The notes below the pieces were generated by a model. That model was not told where the DNA came from. It made no database searches and was given only the letters and a program-made list of their open reading frames with translations. From contig NZ_FZNV01000006.1 in NCBI RefSeq assembly GCF_900188415.1, positions 62,001 through 126,000 on the forward strand: a DNA stretch of 64,000 nt, in the 5' to 3' direction. The translations under genes and the position numbers were made by a program. The first letter of the stretch is position 1. Each line of letters begins with the position of its first letter. This stretch comes from Maribacter sedimenticola (GTDB taxonomy: Bacteria > Bacteroidota > Bacteroidia > Flavobacteriales > Flavobacteriaceae). Of this stretch, positions 37,825 through 46,345 are shown piece after piece.

Positions 37825-39417
37825 ATGAAAAAAAAATTAGGTCATATAGCACTGGTCATCGCCACTATTTTTATAAATAATATATCTGCTCAGTCTTTGC
37901 AAGGTGACGGACCACATAACCAATTGATTATTAGAGGAGTTATGCTTATTAACGGTAATGGAGCCCCTCCTCAAGGACCTGTTGATATTGTTGTTGAGAA
38001 CAACATGATTAAAGATGTGAAGGTTGTTGGTTACCCGGGAGTAATAATAGATGAAAGTAGAAGACCAAAACTTAAACCCGGTGGAAAGGAACTTGATTGT
38101 ACTGGTATGTTCCTCATGCCCGGTTTTATAGATATGCATACCCACATAGGGGGCGATGCGCAAGGAGCAGACCCGGATTATGTGTTTAAACTGTGGATGG
38201 CACATGGAGTTACTACGGTGAGAGAAGTAGCGGGAAGAGGTATCGATATAGCGTTAGATCTAAAAGAAAAGAGTAAAAGAAACGAAATAATTGCGCCACG
38301 CATAATTTCCTATACTGCCTTTGGACAGACAAGTAAAACCTTCAACCCCTTGAACGATATACCTATTTCTACACCAGAACAGGCTCGGGAGTGGGTACGT
38401 GCCAATGCAAAAAAAGGCGCGGACGGAATTAAATTCTTTGGGGCCGAACCTGAAATTATGGCAGCCGCTTTGGATGAAAACAAAAAGTTGGGGCTAGGAT
38501 CGGCATGTCACCATGCACAGATGAGCGTAGCCAGGTGGAACGTTTTACATTCCGCTAGGGCCGGGTTGACCTCAATGGAACATTGGTATGGTTTGCCAGA
38601 GGCACTATTTGAGGACCGTACGGTGCAAGATTTTCCGTTGGACTACAATTACCAAAATGAGCAGGACCGTTTTGAAAATGCGGGTAAATTATGGAAACAG
38701 GCGGCAGCACCATACTCTGAACATTGGAACAATGTAATGAACGAACTATTGGCGTTGGATTTTACTATTGACCCCACATTCAATATTTATGAGGCAAGTA
38801 GGGATTTACAACGAGCTAGACGTGCAGAATGGCATGATGATTATACACTGCCATCTCTTTGGGAGTTTTATCAACCAAGTAAGATTTCCCATGGATCCTA
38901 TTGGCATGATTGGGGTACAGAGCAGGAAGTGGAATGGAAAAACAATTACAAGCTGTGGATGACCTTTATCAATGAATATAAAAATAGAGGTGGCCGTGTA
39001 ACGACAGGATCGGATTCCGGTTTCATTTTTCAACTATACGGCTTTGCATATATACGTGAATTGGAGTTGTTGCGCGAAGCTGGATTTCATCCGTTGGAAA
39101 TTATACAATCTGCCACACTAAATGGCGCAGAAGCTCTTGGAATGGACGATGTAATAGGCTCGGTCAGTATTGGTAAATACGCAGATTTTGTAGTAGTAGA
39201 AGAAAATCCACTTCAAAACTTTAAAGTGTTATATGGAACTGGAGCCATAAAGCTTACCGAGGACAATGAGGTGGTTCGTATTGGTGGTGTAAAGTATACG
39301 ATCAAAGATGGTATCGTATATGACGCCAAGGCCCTACTGGCTGATGTTAAAAGACAAGTAGATGAAGCCAAGGCAAAAAGTAATTATAACATTAAACAGC
39401 CCGGTATCAAGAATTAA
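37825..39417 (+). CDS. secreted amidohydrolase
   Basis: A 530-residue amidohydrolase-superfamily protein with a signal peptide (to about NNISAQ). The ATG at 37825 gives that signal; a TTG seven codons earlier is also in frame. Metal-binding motifs include MPGFIDMHTHIGG (HxH), SACHHAQ, MEHWYG and TTGSDSGF (the final Asp), followed by the NGAEALGMDDVIGSVSIGKYADFVVVEENP segment typical of imidazolonepropionase/prolidase-like amidohydrolases. The likely substrates are peptides or cyclic amides in the periplasm. It is in an operon with the M14 peptidase gene and ends at the terminator beyond the 39-aa antisense frame. Confidence 0.9.
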   Translation: MKKKLGHIALVIATIFINNISAQSLQGDGPHNQLIIRGVMLINGNGAPPQGPVDIVVENNMIKDVKVVGYPGVIIDESRRPKLKPGGKELDCTGMFLMPGFIDMHTHIGGDAQGADPDYVFKLWMAHGVTTVREVAGRGIDIALDLKEKSKRNEIIAPRIISYTAFGQTSKTFNPLNDIPISTPEQAREWVRANAKKGADGIKFFGAEPEIMAAALDENKKLGLGSACHHAQMSVARWNVLHSARAGLTSMEHWYGLPEALFEDRTVQDFPLDYNYQNEQDRFENAGKLWKQAAAPYSEHWNNVMNELLALDFTIDPTFNIYEASRDLQRARRAEWHDDYTLPSLWEFYQPSKISHGSYWHDWGTEQEVEWKNNYKLWMTFINEYKNRGGRVTTGSDSGFIFQLYGFAYIRELELLREAGFHPLEIIQSATLNGAEALGMDDVIGSVSIGKYADFVVVEENPLQNFKVLYGTGAIKLTEDNEVVRIGGVKYTIKDGIVYDAKALLADVKRQVDEAKAKSNYNIKQPGIKN

Positions 39418-39533
39418 AACTTCTTCTTGTCCACACGCACTTTGATCGCTTGTAGTTTATTTTGTTTTCTTGTATTAATGGTAAACACTGCAAGAACAAT
39501 AAGTACTGGTATTAAAATCGTAAGTAAAATCAT
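39414..39533 (-). CDS. possible 39-aa membrane peptide
   Basis: A short frame (39 codons) opposite the end of the amidohydrolase gene: MILLTILIPVLIVLAVFTIN followed by a basic tail TRKQNKLQAIKVRVDKKKF. One membrane helix with a positive C-terminal tail resembles the 48-aa protein at 27.5 kb in layout. The start ATG lies 51 bp after the stop codon of secreted paralogue B, with which it could be cotranscribed, but a hairpin lies between them. No clear ribosome binding site. Too short for composition tests, so uncertain. Confidence 0.4.
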   Translation of the reverse strand: MILLTILIPVLIVLAVFTINTRKQNKLQAIKVRVDKKKF

Positions 39534-39545
39534 AATTCAATATTT

Positions 39546-39571
39546 AAAAGGTGCTTCGTTGCACCTTTTTT
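39546..39571 (+). terminator. terminator of the M14/amidohydrolase unit
   Basis: AAAAGGTGC pairs with GCACCTTTT around TTCGTT, followed by further T on the plus strand (six in total). On the minus strand only four T precede A, so it is weaker there. Confidence 0.85.
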
Positions 39572-39584
39572 AATATGGCAAAGA

Positions 39585-39842
39585 TTATGCCAATTTACCG
39601 TAATTTTTCTTTGTAATAAAGGCCAATTCCCTACTGACCCTAGAATTCTTGTATCTATATAAACGGGCTATTGAAGTTTCGTCAGAAACTGTAACCTTTT
39701 CCTCAAGGTCAGAATCACTAATGCTACCAACCATAACAATACCCATTTCAAGAGTGTCAACTTTATCATTTTGCTTTGTATTTTGAGCCAGTGCAACCCC
39801 ACCGGCAAAAAGAATTATTAATAAGGTAAAAAGTGTTTTCAT
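39585..39842 (-). CDS. small secreted protein, paralogue B (85 aa)
   Basis: An 85-residue protein with signal peptide MKTLFTLLIILFAGGVALA and Gln20 as likely mature N-terminus. An acidic middle (DSDLEEKVTVSDE) is followed by the family core IARLYRYKNSRVSRELAF (58-75), which occupies the same residue positions as in paralogue A. The end is ...KLA. No known domain. The upstream region holds the clearest 21-bp-spaced repeat pair of the family. Function is unknown; the shared core suggests a common receptor, nucleic acid or surface-binding role, but this is not shown. Confidence 0.78.
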   Translation of the reverse strand: MKTLFTLLIILFAGGVALAQNTKQNDKVDTLEMGIVMVGSISDSDLEEKVTVSDETSIARLYRYKNSRVSRELAFITKKNYGKLA

Positions 39843-39938
39843 AACTGATCTAAATACAATGTAAAGATACCTTCAGGTGTTGAAGAGTGCCCGTTGACCT
39901 CGCTGAAGTGCTATAATTTTCGCTTATTGTAATTTTCA

Positions 39939-39968
39939 TTGATGAATAGACAAAAAGTATCGACGAAT
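39939..39968 (-). promoter_or_regulatory. 21-bp-spaced direct repeat upstream of paralogue B
   Basis: Read toward the gene: ATTCGTCGA, 12 bp, ATTCATCAA (7 of 9 identical). It ends 96 bp before the start codon. The 9+12+9 layout is that of LytTR-type regulator sites; the base sequence is not the published LytTR consensus. Confidence 0.55.
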
Positions 39969-39987
39969 GGTTTTTAGGTCAAAAACC

Positions 39988-40016
39988 ACATGTCGAAACA
40001 GTGTGCATTTCGTCGA
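39988..40016 (+). repeat. related half-sites pointing away from paralogue B
   Basis: On the plus strand ACATGTCGA and TTTCGTCGA (20 bp apart) share TCGA-type half-site bases with the element upstream of paralogue B but in inverted orientation. With that element they place ATCGACGAA-like sequences facing each other across a hairpin. Confidence 0.4.
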
Positions 40017-40205
40017 TGATATTAAATTACAAGAATGTTCAACAGGAGTAATTCAGTACAAAAAAAACTAGATTGCCGAGTACAATTTATGATGAAGAAG
40101 CACTAGATATGAGCAGATTTGATCATCTGCAATACCTTATGGTTATGTTTATCGTACTTTATATAAAAGAATTGTTGTTAGGGTAGTTTAAAAATAATAT
40201 TGAAA

Positions 40206-41555
40206 TTATCTTTTCTTACGTTTGGCATAATTTTTATCTCCCCTGGTCTTTGGTTTGGAATATTTCTTTTTGATAATGCGCTTATAGGAACCACCTTGAT
40301 TCTGCTTTTTGTTCTTTTCCGATTTCTCATGAAAGCTGGCACCACGTTCCTCCTCATTAATGTGTAGAGGATTTTCACGCTCCCTATGTTTGGGTTGTTC
40401 ATCATAGGTGAGTTTGGTTGCTATTTCCACATCTTCGGGCAACGTTTTTAATGGTATTTCCTGTCCCATTAAAGTCTCAATAGCTTCCTTATATTCAGTT
40501 TCTGCAGGAGTATACAGTAATATTGAAGTACCCTCCTTCTCTGCCCTACCGGTTCTACCAATACGATGCATATAATTTTCTGGATATACCGGGGTATCAA
40601 AATTGATGACATGAGAGATTTCTTGTAGGTCCAGCCCCCTAGCCATTACATCTGTTGTCACCAAAATGCGGTTCTTACCCTCATCAAACTGGTTAATGGA
40701 CCGTAACCTATAGTTTTGGGTTTTATTGGAATGGATGATACAAATCTCTTCACTAAAAAACTCTGCCATTTCCTTGAAAAGTAAATCTGCACTTCGCTTG
40801 CTAGAAACAAAAACCAACACCTTATGAAATTCAGTTTCATTCTGTAATAGATGCACCAAAAGGTTCACTTTGGTATAAAAATTAGGTGTGGCATAGCCAA
40901 GTTGCTTAATATTTTCCAAAGGTGTACCACTAACGGCAATAGCTATTTTTTGGACTCCCTTAAAAAAATCAGCAATAAAAATATCGATATCATCGGTCAT
41001 GGTGGCAGAGAACATTATGTTCTGCCTTCTTTGAGGTAACAATTCAAAAATATTTATCAATTGAAATCTAAAACCTAGGTCTAGCATTACATCGACCTCA
41101 TCAATCACCAGTTTTTTAACTTGCTTGAGTTGCACCGCCTTGGTCAATATTAAATCATATAACCGTGCCGGAGTAGCCACTAAAACATCCGTACCCTGAG
41201 CCAATGCCTCTTTCTGACGCAGCATGCTCTTACCTCCAAAAACTCCAAGTACACGAATACCAGAATACTTAGCAAGTTTTTCCGTTTCTTCCACAACCTG
41301 GACCACCAACTCCCTAGTGGGCACCAAGATTACTACTTTAGGATGAATTTCTTTAGAAAATGTCAACGTGTTTAAAATAGGAAGCAAATAGGCAAATGTC
41401 TTTCCTGTACCTGTTTGCGCAATTCCTACCACATCACTACCACTCATAACTATTGGAAAAGCTTTTTCCTGAATAGGGGTAGTTTGTTCAAAACCTAAAT
41501 CTGCCAACGCTTTTTCAAGGTTTCTAGAAATCTTTAAATCGGTAAACAAGGACAT
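40206..41555 (-). CDS. DEAD-box RNA helicase
   Basis: A 449-residue superfamily 2 RNA helicase of the RhlE/DeaD group. The Q motif is GFEQTTPIQ, motif I AQTGTGKT (46-53), motif II DEVD (152-155, in place of DEAD), motif III SAT (FSATM), and motif VI HRIGRTGRAE. The C-terminal tail of about 75 residues is lysine-rich and disordered-looking (NKKQNQGGSYKRIIKKKYSKPKTRG), which would bind RNA. The DEVD variant keeps the two acidic residues needed for catalysis. It stands alone. Roles in ribosome assembly or cold adaptation are typical for the family. Confidence 0.92.
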   Translation of the reverse strand: MSLFTDLKISRNLEKALADLGFEQTTPIQEKAFPIVMSGSDVVGIAQTGTGKTFAYLLPILNTLTFSKEIHPKVVILVPTRELVVQVVEETEKLAKYSGIRVLGVFGGKSMLRQKEALAQGTDVLVATPARLYDLILTKAVQLKQVKKLVIDEVDVMLDLGFRFQLINIFELLPQRRQNIMFSATMTDDIDIFIADFFKGVQKIAIAVSGTPLENIKQLGYATPNFYTKVNLLVHLLQNETEFHKVLVFVSSKRSADLLFKEMAEFFSEEICIIHSNKTQNYRLRSINQFDEGKNRILVTTDVMARGLDLQEISHVINFDTPVYPENYMHRIGRTGRAEKEGTSILLYTPAETEYKEAIETLMGQEIPLKTLPEDVEIATKLTYDEQPKHRERENPLHINEEERGASFHEKSEKNKKQNQGGSYKRIIKKKYSKPKTRGDKNYAKRKKR

Positions 41556-41723
41556 ATAATGACTTTTGTATTAAAATGCAAAGCTATGTGGATTAGTTGA
41601 CAAATCACGCAAAGTGAGACAATTATCAGGTTATTGGTATAAAATTAGGGTTTAGACCAATAATAATCCACTACCGTGGGGTGTTTTGTATTTAGTCCTT
41701 GTTTAGCCCTAGATTAAATACTG

Positions 41724-44276
41724 TTAACTTCCTTCTTTACGTAACACCTCTAAAGGCGGACTTTTTAAAATCCCCCTGCTATTGAACCATCCTATAAACA
41801 ACACCAATAAGGTAATGCCAGGCAGAAGAATTATAAACGGAACATAAGAAGGTACAAATGGCGTGTCAAAAACAAAATAGGCGAGCAAAAAGCTGCTGAG
41901 CAATGAAAGTAGTACACCTACCCCACTACCTAATATGCCTAAAAATAAATACTCCAAAGCATTTATTTTTAAAATCTGTTTGCTTTGTGCTCCCAATGTA
42001 CGTAACAAGACACTTTCACGTATTCGTTGGTATTTGCTATTGCGTACGGAACCTATTAAAACAATGATTCCTGTTAGGATACTAAAAAATGCCATAAAGG
42101 TGATGACCCATGAAATTTTGTCCAATATATTTTCGATTAGGGAAACAACTTGTCTTAAATCAATGATAGATACATTTGGAAACTTACGCACTAGCTCTCT
42201 CTGCAAATTGGCCGATGATTTTTTATCTGGTGCGTTCGTGGTAAGAACATGAAACTGCGGTGCATTCTCCAATACGCCTTGCGGAAAAACAATGGAAAAG
42301 TTAAGTTGCATCCGTGCCCAATCCACTTGCCTTATATTACCTACCACTGTAGTCATTAATTTACCTTGAACATTGAACAACAATGTATCTCCAATGGTAA
42401 CCAGTGCATCATTGGCCACATTATTCGCCAATGATATTGGTATTACCTTTGCATTGGGGTCTACACGTTCTATCCATTCCCCTTCCAATAATTTTTCTGA
42501 CCCGATCATGGAATCCCTATAGGTGGTTCTAAACTCGTGATTTAAAATCCACTTGTTCACCCGCGTAGTTGTGTCTAATCGAATATCATTTACGGATCGG
42601 TCCTTTATACGTTCCAATCGCATGGTTACTATTGGAATATTATCTATTAAGGGCAATCCTTTTGGGGTAATTGTATTTGCTACCTCATTGCGCTGATCGG
42701 TCTGTACATCAAAAAGTATTAGATTAGGACTTTGCTCATTCGTTTCAAAAGCAGTTTTTGCCAATAAAAAATCTTTGGTAAAGTATAAAGTACTAATTAA
42801 AAATGTACCTATACCAATTGCCAATATCAGTACTACGGTTTGGTTGTTCGGTCTAAAGAGATTCAACAAACTTTGACGGGCCGCAAAACTCCATGATTTT
42901 GGAAAGTATCTCTTTATCAAGCGCATAAACCCAATGGACACCAATCCCAAAATGGAGAACGTTACCAATATACCTAGGACAAAACCGGCAGCAAAAGTCC
43001 AACGGCCCAATAGCCAATAAGCAAACCAAAAAACAAACAGGATAATGGTCAACATGACCCAAAGTTGATACGGTCTAGATTTTTTACCAGTGTCCTCTTG
43101 TACACGCAGTACCTGTAATGGAGATACAAACCAGGTATTAATTAAAGGGGACAGTGCAAATAGAACCGACATAATCACCCCTAACGACAACCCTACAAAA
43201 ATAGCTTGGAACGAAGTGGAAATCTCCACCTCAAATGGTAAAAACTCCTGTAATATTAATGGAAACGTCTGTTGCAATAGTAATCCTATTACCGTTCCAA
43301 TAAGTCCGCCCAAAAGACCCATTCCAGCAATCTGAAGTAGAAAAATCATGAATGTTTGTTTACGGGTCGCCCCCAAACATTTTAGTACGGCGACCGCCTT
43401 CAATTTTTCCTTAATATAAATATGTACGGAACTGGCAATACCCACGCACCCTAACAATAGGGCAATAAAGGCTACCAAATTTAAAAACCGGCCAACATTG
43501 TCATAGCGTCGTCCCAGACGTTCACTGGTATCCGTATGCGTATCCATATCTGCATTTTCGGCATCCAGCATAGGATCAACCATTTTATCCAGCTGTTTTA
43601 AATCTATTGTAGCATTCTTAAAATAGTAGTTATATTCCAACCTACTTCCACGTTGTAATAGTCCGCTCCGTTCCATGAAACGAAAGGGTACAATAATGGG
43701 CGGTGCCGCAGTGGCCCCAATGGCCGTACTACCCGGGGCGGTTAACAATGAACCTACAATAGGAAAGGTAATGTCACCCAATTTTACGCTATCGCCCGGC
43801 TGAAGATTATACTGTAACATAGCGGTAGCATCTACCAAGGCCCCGCCTAATTCTTGATAGGAATTTGCGGCACTGGCAGGCTCCGTCTCCAGCTCCCCGT
43901 AAAATGGAAAATTACCATCTATACCACGTACCTGTACTAATTTTGTATTGCCGTTTTTCAAAAAAGCTGCCATAGAGGCAAAATTGACTTCTTTAGCATC
44001 TGCCCCACCAAGGGAATCCATTAATTCCTCTACCCTTTCATTGGCAGGTTGGTTGCTGTCTATTAAAAAATCTGCACCCATAAGCGCTTTGGACTGCAGG
44101 CCAATATTTTCTTTTAGATTATTGCTGAAGGATTGTATGGAAACCACGGCGCTAATTCCTAAAATAATGGAGGCCATGAACAATAACAATCGTTTGCCAC
44201 TGGCTTTGCCATCTCGCCAAGCCATTTTAACCAACCAGCTAAAGTCTGCCTTTGAAATCCGTTTTAAGTTGCTCAA
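41724..44276 (-). CDS. FtsX-like ABC transporter permease (YbbP-like)
   Basis: An 850-residue permease with ten predicted membrane helices: an N-terminal anchor, a periplasmic domain (about 50-255), FtsX core domain (about 260-390), further helices, a second periplasmic domain (about 500-710) and a second FtsX core (about 715-850). This double-FtsX layout is that of E. coli YbbP. It is coupled to the ATPase gene upstream by an ATGA overlap (4 bp). The divergent neighbour is a tesA-like esterase gene, the same neighbourhood as tesA-ybbA-ybbP of E. coli. The substrate is unknown; lipoprotein or lipid handling has been proposed for this class. Confidence 0.9.
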   Translation of the reverse strand: MSNLKRISKADFSWLVKMAWRDGKASGKRLLLFMASIILGISAVVSIQSFSNNLKENIGLQSKALMGADFLIDSNQPANERVEELMDSLGGADAKEVNFASMAAFLKNGNTKLVQVRGIDGNFPFYGELETEPASAANSYQELGGALVDATAMLQYNLQPGDSVKLGDITFPIVGSLLTAPGSTAIGATAAPPIIVPFRFMERSGLLQRGSRLEYNYYFKNATIDLKQLDKMVDPMLDAENADMDTHTDTSERLGRRYDNVGRFLNLVAFIALLLGCVGIASSVHIYIKEKLKAVAVLKCLGATRKQTFMIFLLQIAGMGLLGGLIGTVIGLLLQQTFPLILQEFLPFEVEISTSFQAIFVGLSLGVIMSVLFALSPLINTWFVSPLQVLRVQEDTGKKSRPYQLWVMLTIILFVFWFAYWLLGRWTFAAGFVLGILVTFSILGLVSIGFMRLIKRYFPKSWSFAARQSLLNLFRPNNQTVVLILAIGIGTFLISTLYFTKDFLLAKTAFETNEQSPNLILFDVQTDQRNEVANTITPKGLPLIDNIPIVTMRLERIKDRSVNDIRLDTTTRVNKWILNHEFRTTYRDSMIGSEKLLEGEWIERVDPNAKVIPISLANNVANDALVTIGDTLLFNVQGKLMTTVVGNIRQVDWARMQLNFSIVFPQGVLENAPQFHVLTTNAPDKKSSANLQRELVRKFPNVSIIDLRQVVSLIENILDKISWVITFMAFFSILTGIIVLIGSVRNSKYQRIRESVLLRTLGAQSKQILKINALEYLFLGILGSGVGVLLSLLSSFLLAYFVFDTPFVPSYVPFIILLPGITLLVLFIGWFNSRGILKSPPLEVLRKEGS

Positions 44277-44962
44277 GATATCGCCGTGGTTTCGTTGATT
44301 ACTATTTTACCACCTTTTAAGCGCAACACATGCTGATTTAATCTTGCCAAGTCCAGGTCATGGGTTACTATTACCAAAGTAGTTCCCATTTCCTTATTTA
44401 GGTCAAACAATAATTTGATCACTTTTTTACCGGTTTCTTCGTCAAGATTACCCGTAGGCTCATCAGCAAATAAAATTTCGGGTTTGGTACTAAATGCACG
44501 TGCAAGCGCTACACGTTGTTGTTCCCCGCCTGATAATTGGGAAGGATAATGGTCATATCTGCTGCCCAACCCAACTTTATCCAAAAGTTCCTTTGCATCT
44601 TTGGACGCATTTTTAACCCCTTGTAGCTCTAAGGGCACACTAACGTTCTCCAACGCCGTTAACGTAGGAAGCAGTTGAAAATCCTGAAAAATAAAACCAA
44701 CCTTTTCATTTCTAAGAAGAGCACGTTGATCCTCGTTCAAGCCGTTTAAATCTTCCCCACATAAAGTTATTGTTCCTTCATCAATTTGGTCCAAACCCGC
44801 ACATAGTCCTAACAGAGTAGTTTTACCACTGCCCGATGGACCTACTATGGCAAAACTTGAACCTGCCTCTATTGAGAATGAAATATTATCGAGAACCGTT
44901 AATTTCTTTGATCCACTGGTATAGACCTTCTTTAGGTTGTGAACGTTTAATATCTTTGTCAT
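44273..44962 (-). CDS. ABC transporter ATP-binding protein (YbbA/LolD-like)
   Basis: A 229-residue ATPase of the MacB/LolD/YbbA class. Walker A is GPSGSGKT (41-48), followed by LCAGLDQIDEGTI, signature LSGGEQQRVALARAF and Walker B ILFADEPTGNLDEETG. The EPTGNLD sequence and the length fit YbbA/LolD rather than import-type ATPases. It is the partner of the double-FtsX permease encoded directly downstream with a 4-bp overlap. It is divergent from the esterase gene, 61 bp apart, so one shared promoter region serves both. Confidence 0.92.
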   Translation of the reverse strand: MTKILNVHNLKKVYTSGSKKLTVLDNISFSIEAGSSFAIVGPSGSGKTTLLGLCAGLDQIDEGTITLCGEDLNGLNEDQRALLRNEKVGFIFQDFQLLPTLTALENVSVPLELQGVKNASKDAKELLDKVGLGSRYDHYPSQLSGGEQQRVALARAFSTKPEILFADEPTGNLDEETGKKVIKLLFDLNKEMGTTLVIVTHDLDLARLNQHVLRLKGGKIVINETTAIS

Positions 44963-45023
44963 AAATCATTTTCTACAAGAGAACAAAATAAGCAAATGAT
45001 TTGGATTCTAATTAGATAAGGCT

Positions 45024-45767
45024 ATGTTGAAAGTATTAAAGTTTCGTTATTTTTTATGTGCATTGCTTATTATAGGTTGTAAGGAAAATGTTGAAAAAAA
45101 GAAAGTTGAACCTAATGAAAATGGCACGAAAGTAACGGAACAAGAAACGTTGGAAACGGATGGAAAGGTCATCTTATTTTATGGAAACAGTCTTACCGCC
45201 GCTTATGGATTGGATACCGAGCAGGGTTTTCCACAAAGAATACAAGAGCGTTTGGACTCCTTAGACTTACATTATAAAGTCATTAATTCCGGTTTAAGTG
45301 GGGAAACCACTTCTGGAGGTCTAAACAGGTTGGACTGGGTGCTAAACCAGCCAGTAGATATTTTTGTATTGGAACTAGGAGCCAATGATGGTTTAAGGGG
45401 AATACCCATTACGGAATCAATGAACAACCTACAGACCATGATCAACATGGTTAAAGACAGGAACCCAGAAACCCGAATAATACTTGCCGGCATGCAGATA
45501 CCTCCAAATATGGGTGCAGATTATGCTACACAGTTCAAGCAAATGTATCCCGCCTTGGCAGAATCCAATAATATTTATCTCATTCCATTTTTATTGGAAG
45601 GCGTTGCAGGAATACCTGAATTGAATTTGGAAGATGGTATACACCCTACGGCAGAAGGTCAAAAAATTGTGGCCGAAAATGTTTGGGAAATATTAAAGCC
45701 TATAGTCACCACAGGTTTGGAAAATTCGGAAATTTTGGAAAGCGATAAGAATACAATGAACAATTAG
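45024..45767 (+). CDS. TesA-like SGNH/GDSL esterase, lipoprotein
   Basis: A 247-residue lipoprotein (lipobox LIIGC, Cys19) of the SGNH hydrolase family, like acyl-CoA thioesterase I/arylesterase TesA. Block I reads YGNSLTAAYGL, with S56 as nucleophile; the usual GDSL is GNSL here, which still leaves the serine. Block II has the glycine in INSGLSGETT, block III is ELGANDGLRG (N121), and block V is DGIHPTAEGQ with D204 and H207. All catalytic positions are present. The gene is divergent from the ybbA-ybbP pair as in E. coli, and its stop overlaps paralogue C by 4 bp. Confidence 0.9.
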   Translation: MLKVLKFRYFLCALLIIGCKENVEKKKVEPNENGTKVTEQETLETDGKVILFYGNSLTAAYGLDTEQGFPQRIQERLDSLDLHYKVINSGLSGETTSGGLNRLDWVLNQPVDIFVLELGANDGLRGIPITESMNNLQTMINMVKDRNPETRIILAGMQIPPNMGADYATQFKQMYPALAESNNIYLIPFLLEGVAGIPELNLEDGIHPTAEGQKIVAENVWEILKPIVTTGLENSEILESDKNTMNN

Positions 45768-46003
45768 GCTACCAATGTTCTTCTTGAAATTGGCTTAAAC
45801 GCCAAAGCTCTTTTAATTCTAGCATTCTTGACTTTAAAAAACCTTGCAGCTGTTTGGGAACTCATAGATAATCTTTCTGCCAAAGGTTTTGCTTGCGCCA
45901 TAGGCATAACAATAACCTGTACTCTTTTGGCCGGAGGATTTTCCTGTGCTTGGGACAATGTTCCCAAACAGATAACAAGGAATAAAAATATAAGGGTACG
46001 CAT
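45764..46003 (-). CDS. small secreted basic protein, paralogue C (79 aa)
   Basis: A 79-residue protein with signal peptide MRTLIFLFLVICLGTLSQA and Gln20 as likely mature N-terminus. The mature part is strongly basic. Its core TAARFFKVKNARIKRALAF (51-69) aligns with the other family members: AR, KN, I and ALAF retained. It ends ...LVA. The 3' end overlaps the convergent esterase gene by 4 bp. The upstream 30-bp element has the same 21-bp repeat spacing. Function unknown. It is the shortest and most basic member of the family in this window. Confidence 0.78.
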   Translation of the reverse strand: MRTLIFLFLVICLGTLSQAQENPPAKRVQVIVMPMAQAKPLAERLSMSSQTAARFFKVKNARIKRALAFKPISRRTLVA

Positions 46004-46345
46004 AAGTAGGTAAATTTGGTTTGTAGATAACTACCCGTTTCTAATTTTACGTACTTTCAATTCGACAAAAGGTATATTTTTTACGATGAAATGTTAGCTT
46101 TTCGATGTATTACCATTTTTTGTAGTCCGTTTTCCTACAAAAACATTTACCGATAATCGATAAAACCGTACATTTCATCCGTATTGTAATTAAATTCCTA
46201 CAATTATTCAATATCCAGTATATTCCTTCTTACAAAACAATTTACTTACTTATAATCACAGTTACAGGTCTTTATCTTAGGTTTACAATTTATACGAAAA
46301 AGAATTGAAGAATATCATTATCAATATAATACCCTATAGATAACA
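46004..46345. other. intergenic region between paralogues C and D
   Basis: A 342-bp AT-rich spacer. It carries the repeat element of paralogue C (46062-46091) and further partly related words (ACATTTCATCCG at 46170-46181, ATAATCGATAAAA at 46153-46165). TAAATTTG at 46011 matches a -7 element on the plus strand but has no gene after it. No open frame or RNA gene that I can support. Confidence 0.5.
46062..46091 (-). promoter_or_regulatory. 21-bp-spaced direct repeat upstream of paralogue C
   Basis: Read toward the gene: TTTCATCGT, 12 bp, TTTTGTCGA (6 of 9 identical). It ends 58 bp before the start codon, about the same distance as in paralogue A. Confidence 0.5.

Larger units (their letters stand above)
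39843..40205. other. intergenic region upstream of paralogue B
   Basis: A 363-bp spacer. It contains a TATCTTTA element about 20 bp before paralogue B, the 21-bp-spaced repeat pair (39939-39968), a hairpin GGTTTTT/AAAAACC at 39969-39987, and a second set of related half-sites in the opposite orientation (39988-40016). A 25-codon plus-strand frame (40110-40187 region, MSRFDHLQYLMVMF...) exists but I cannot support it as a gene. Confidence 0.5.

Noticed and set aside
40110-40187. 25-codon plus-strand frame after the half-site array
   Set aside because: Too short to support; no clear promoter or ribosome binding site. Kept only as part of a lower-interest finding.
46011-46018. TAAATTTG on the plus strand as a promoter
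   Set aside because: Matches a -7 element but has no -33 partner and no gene follows on the plus strand for over 300 bp; probably chance in AT-rich sequence.
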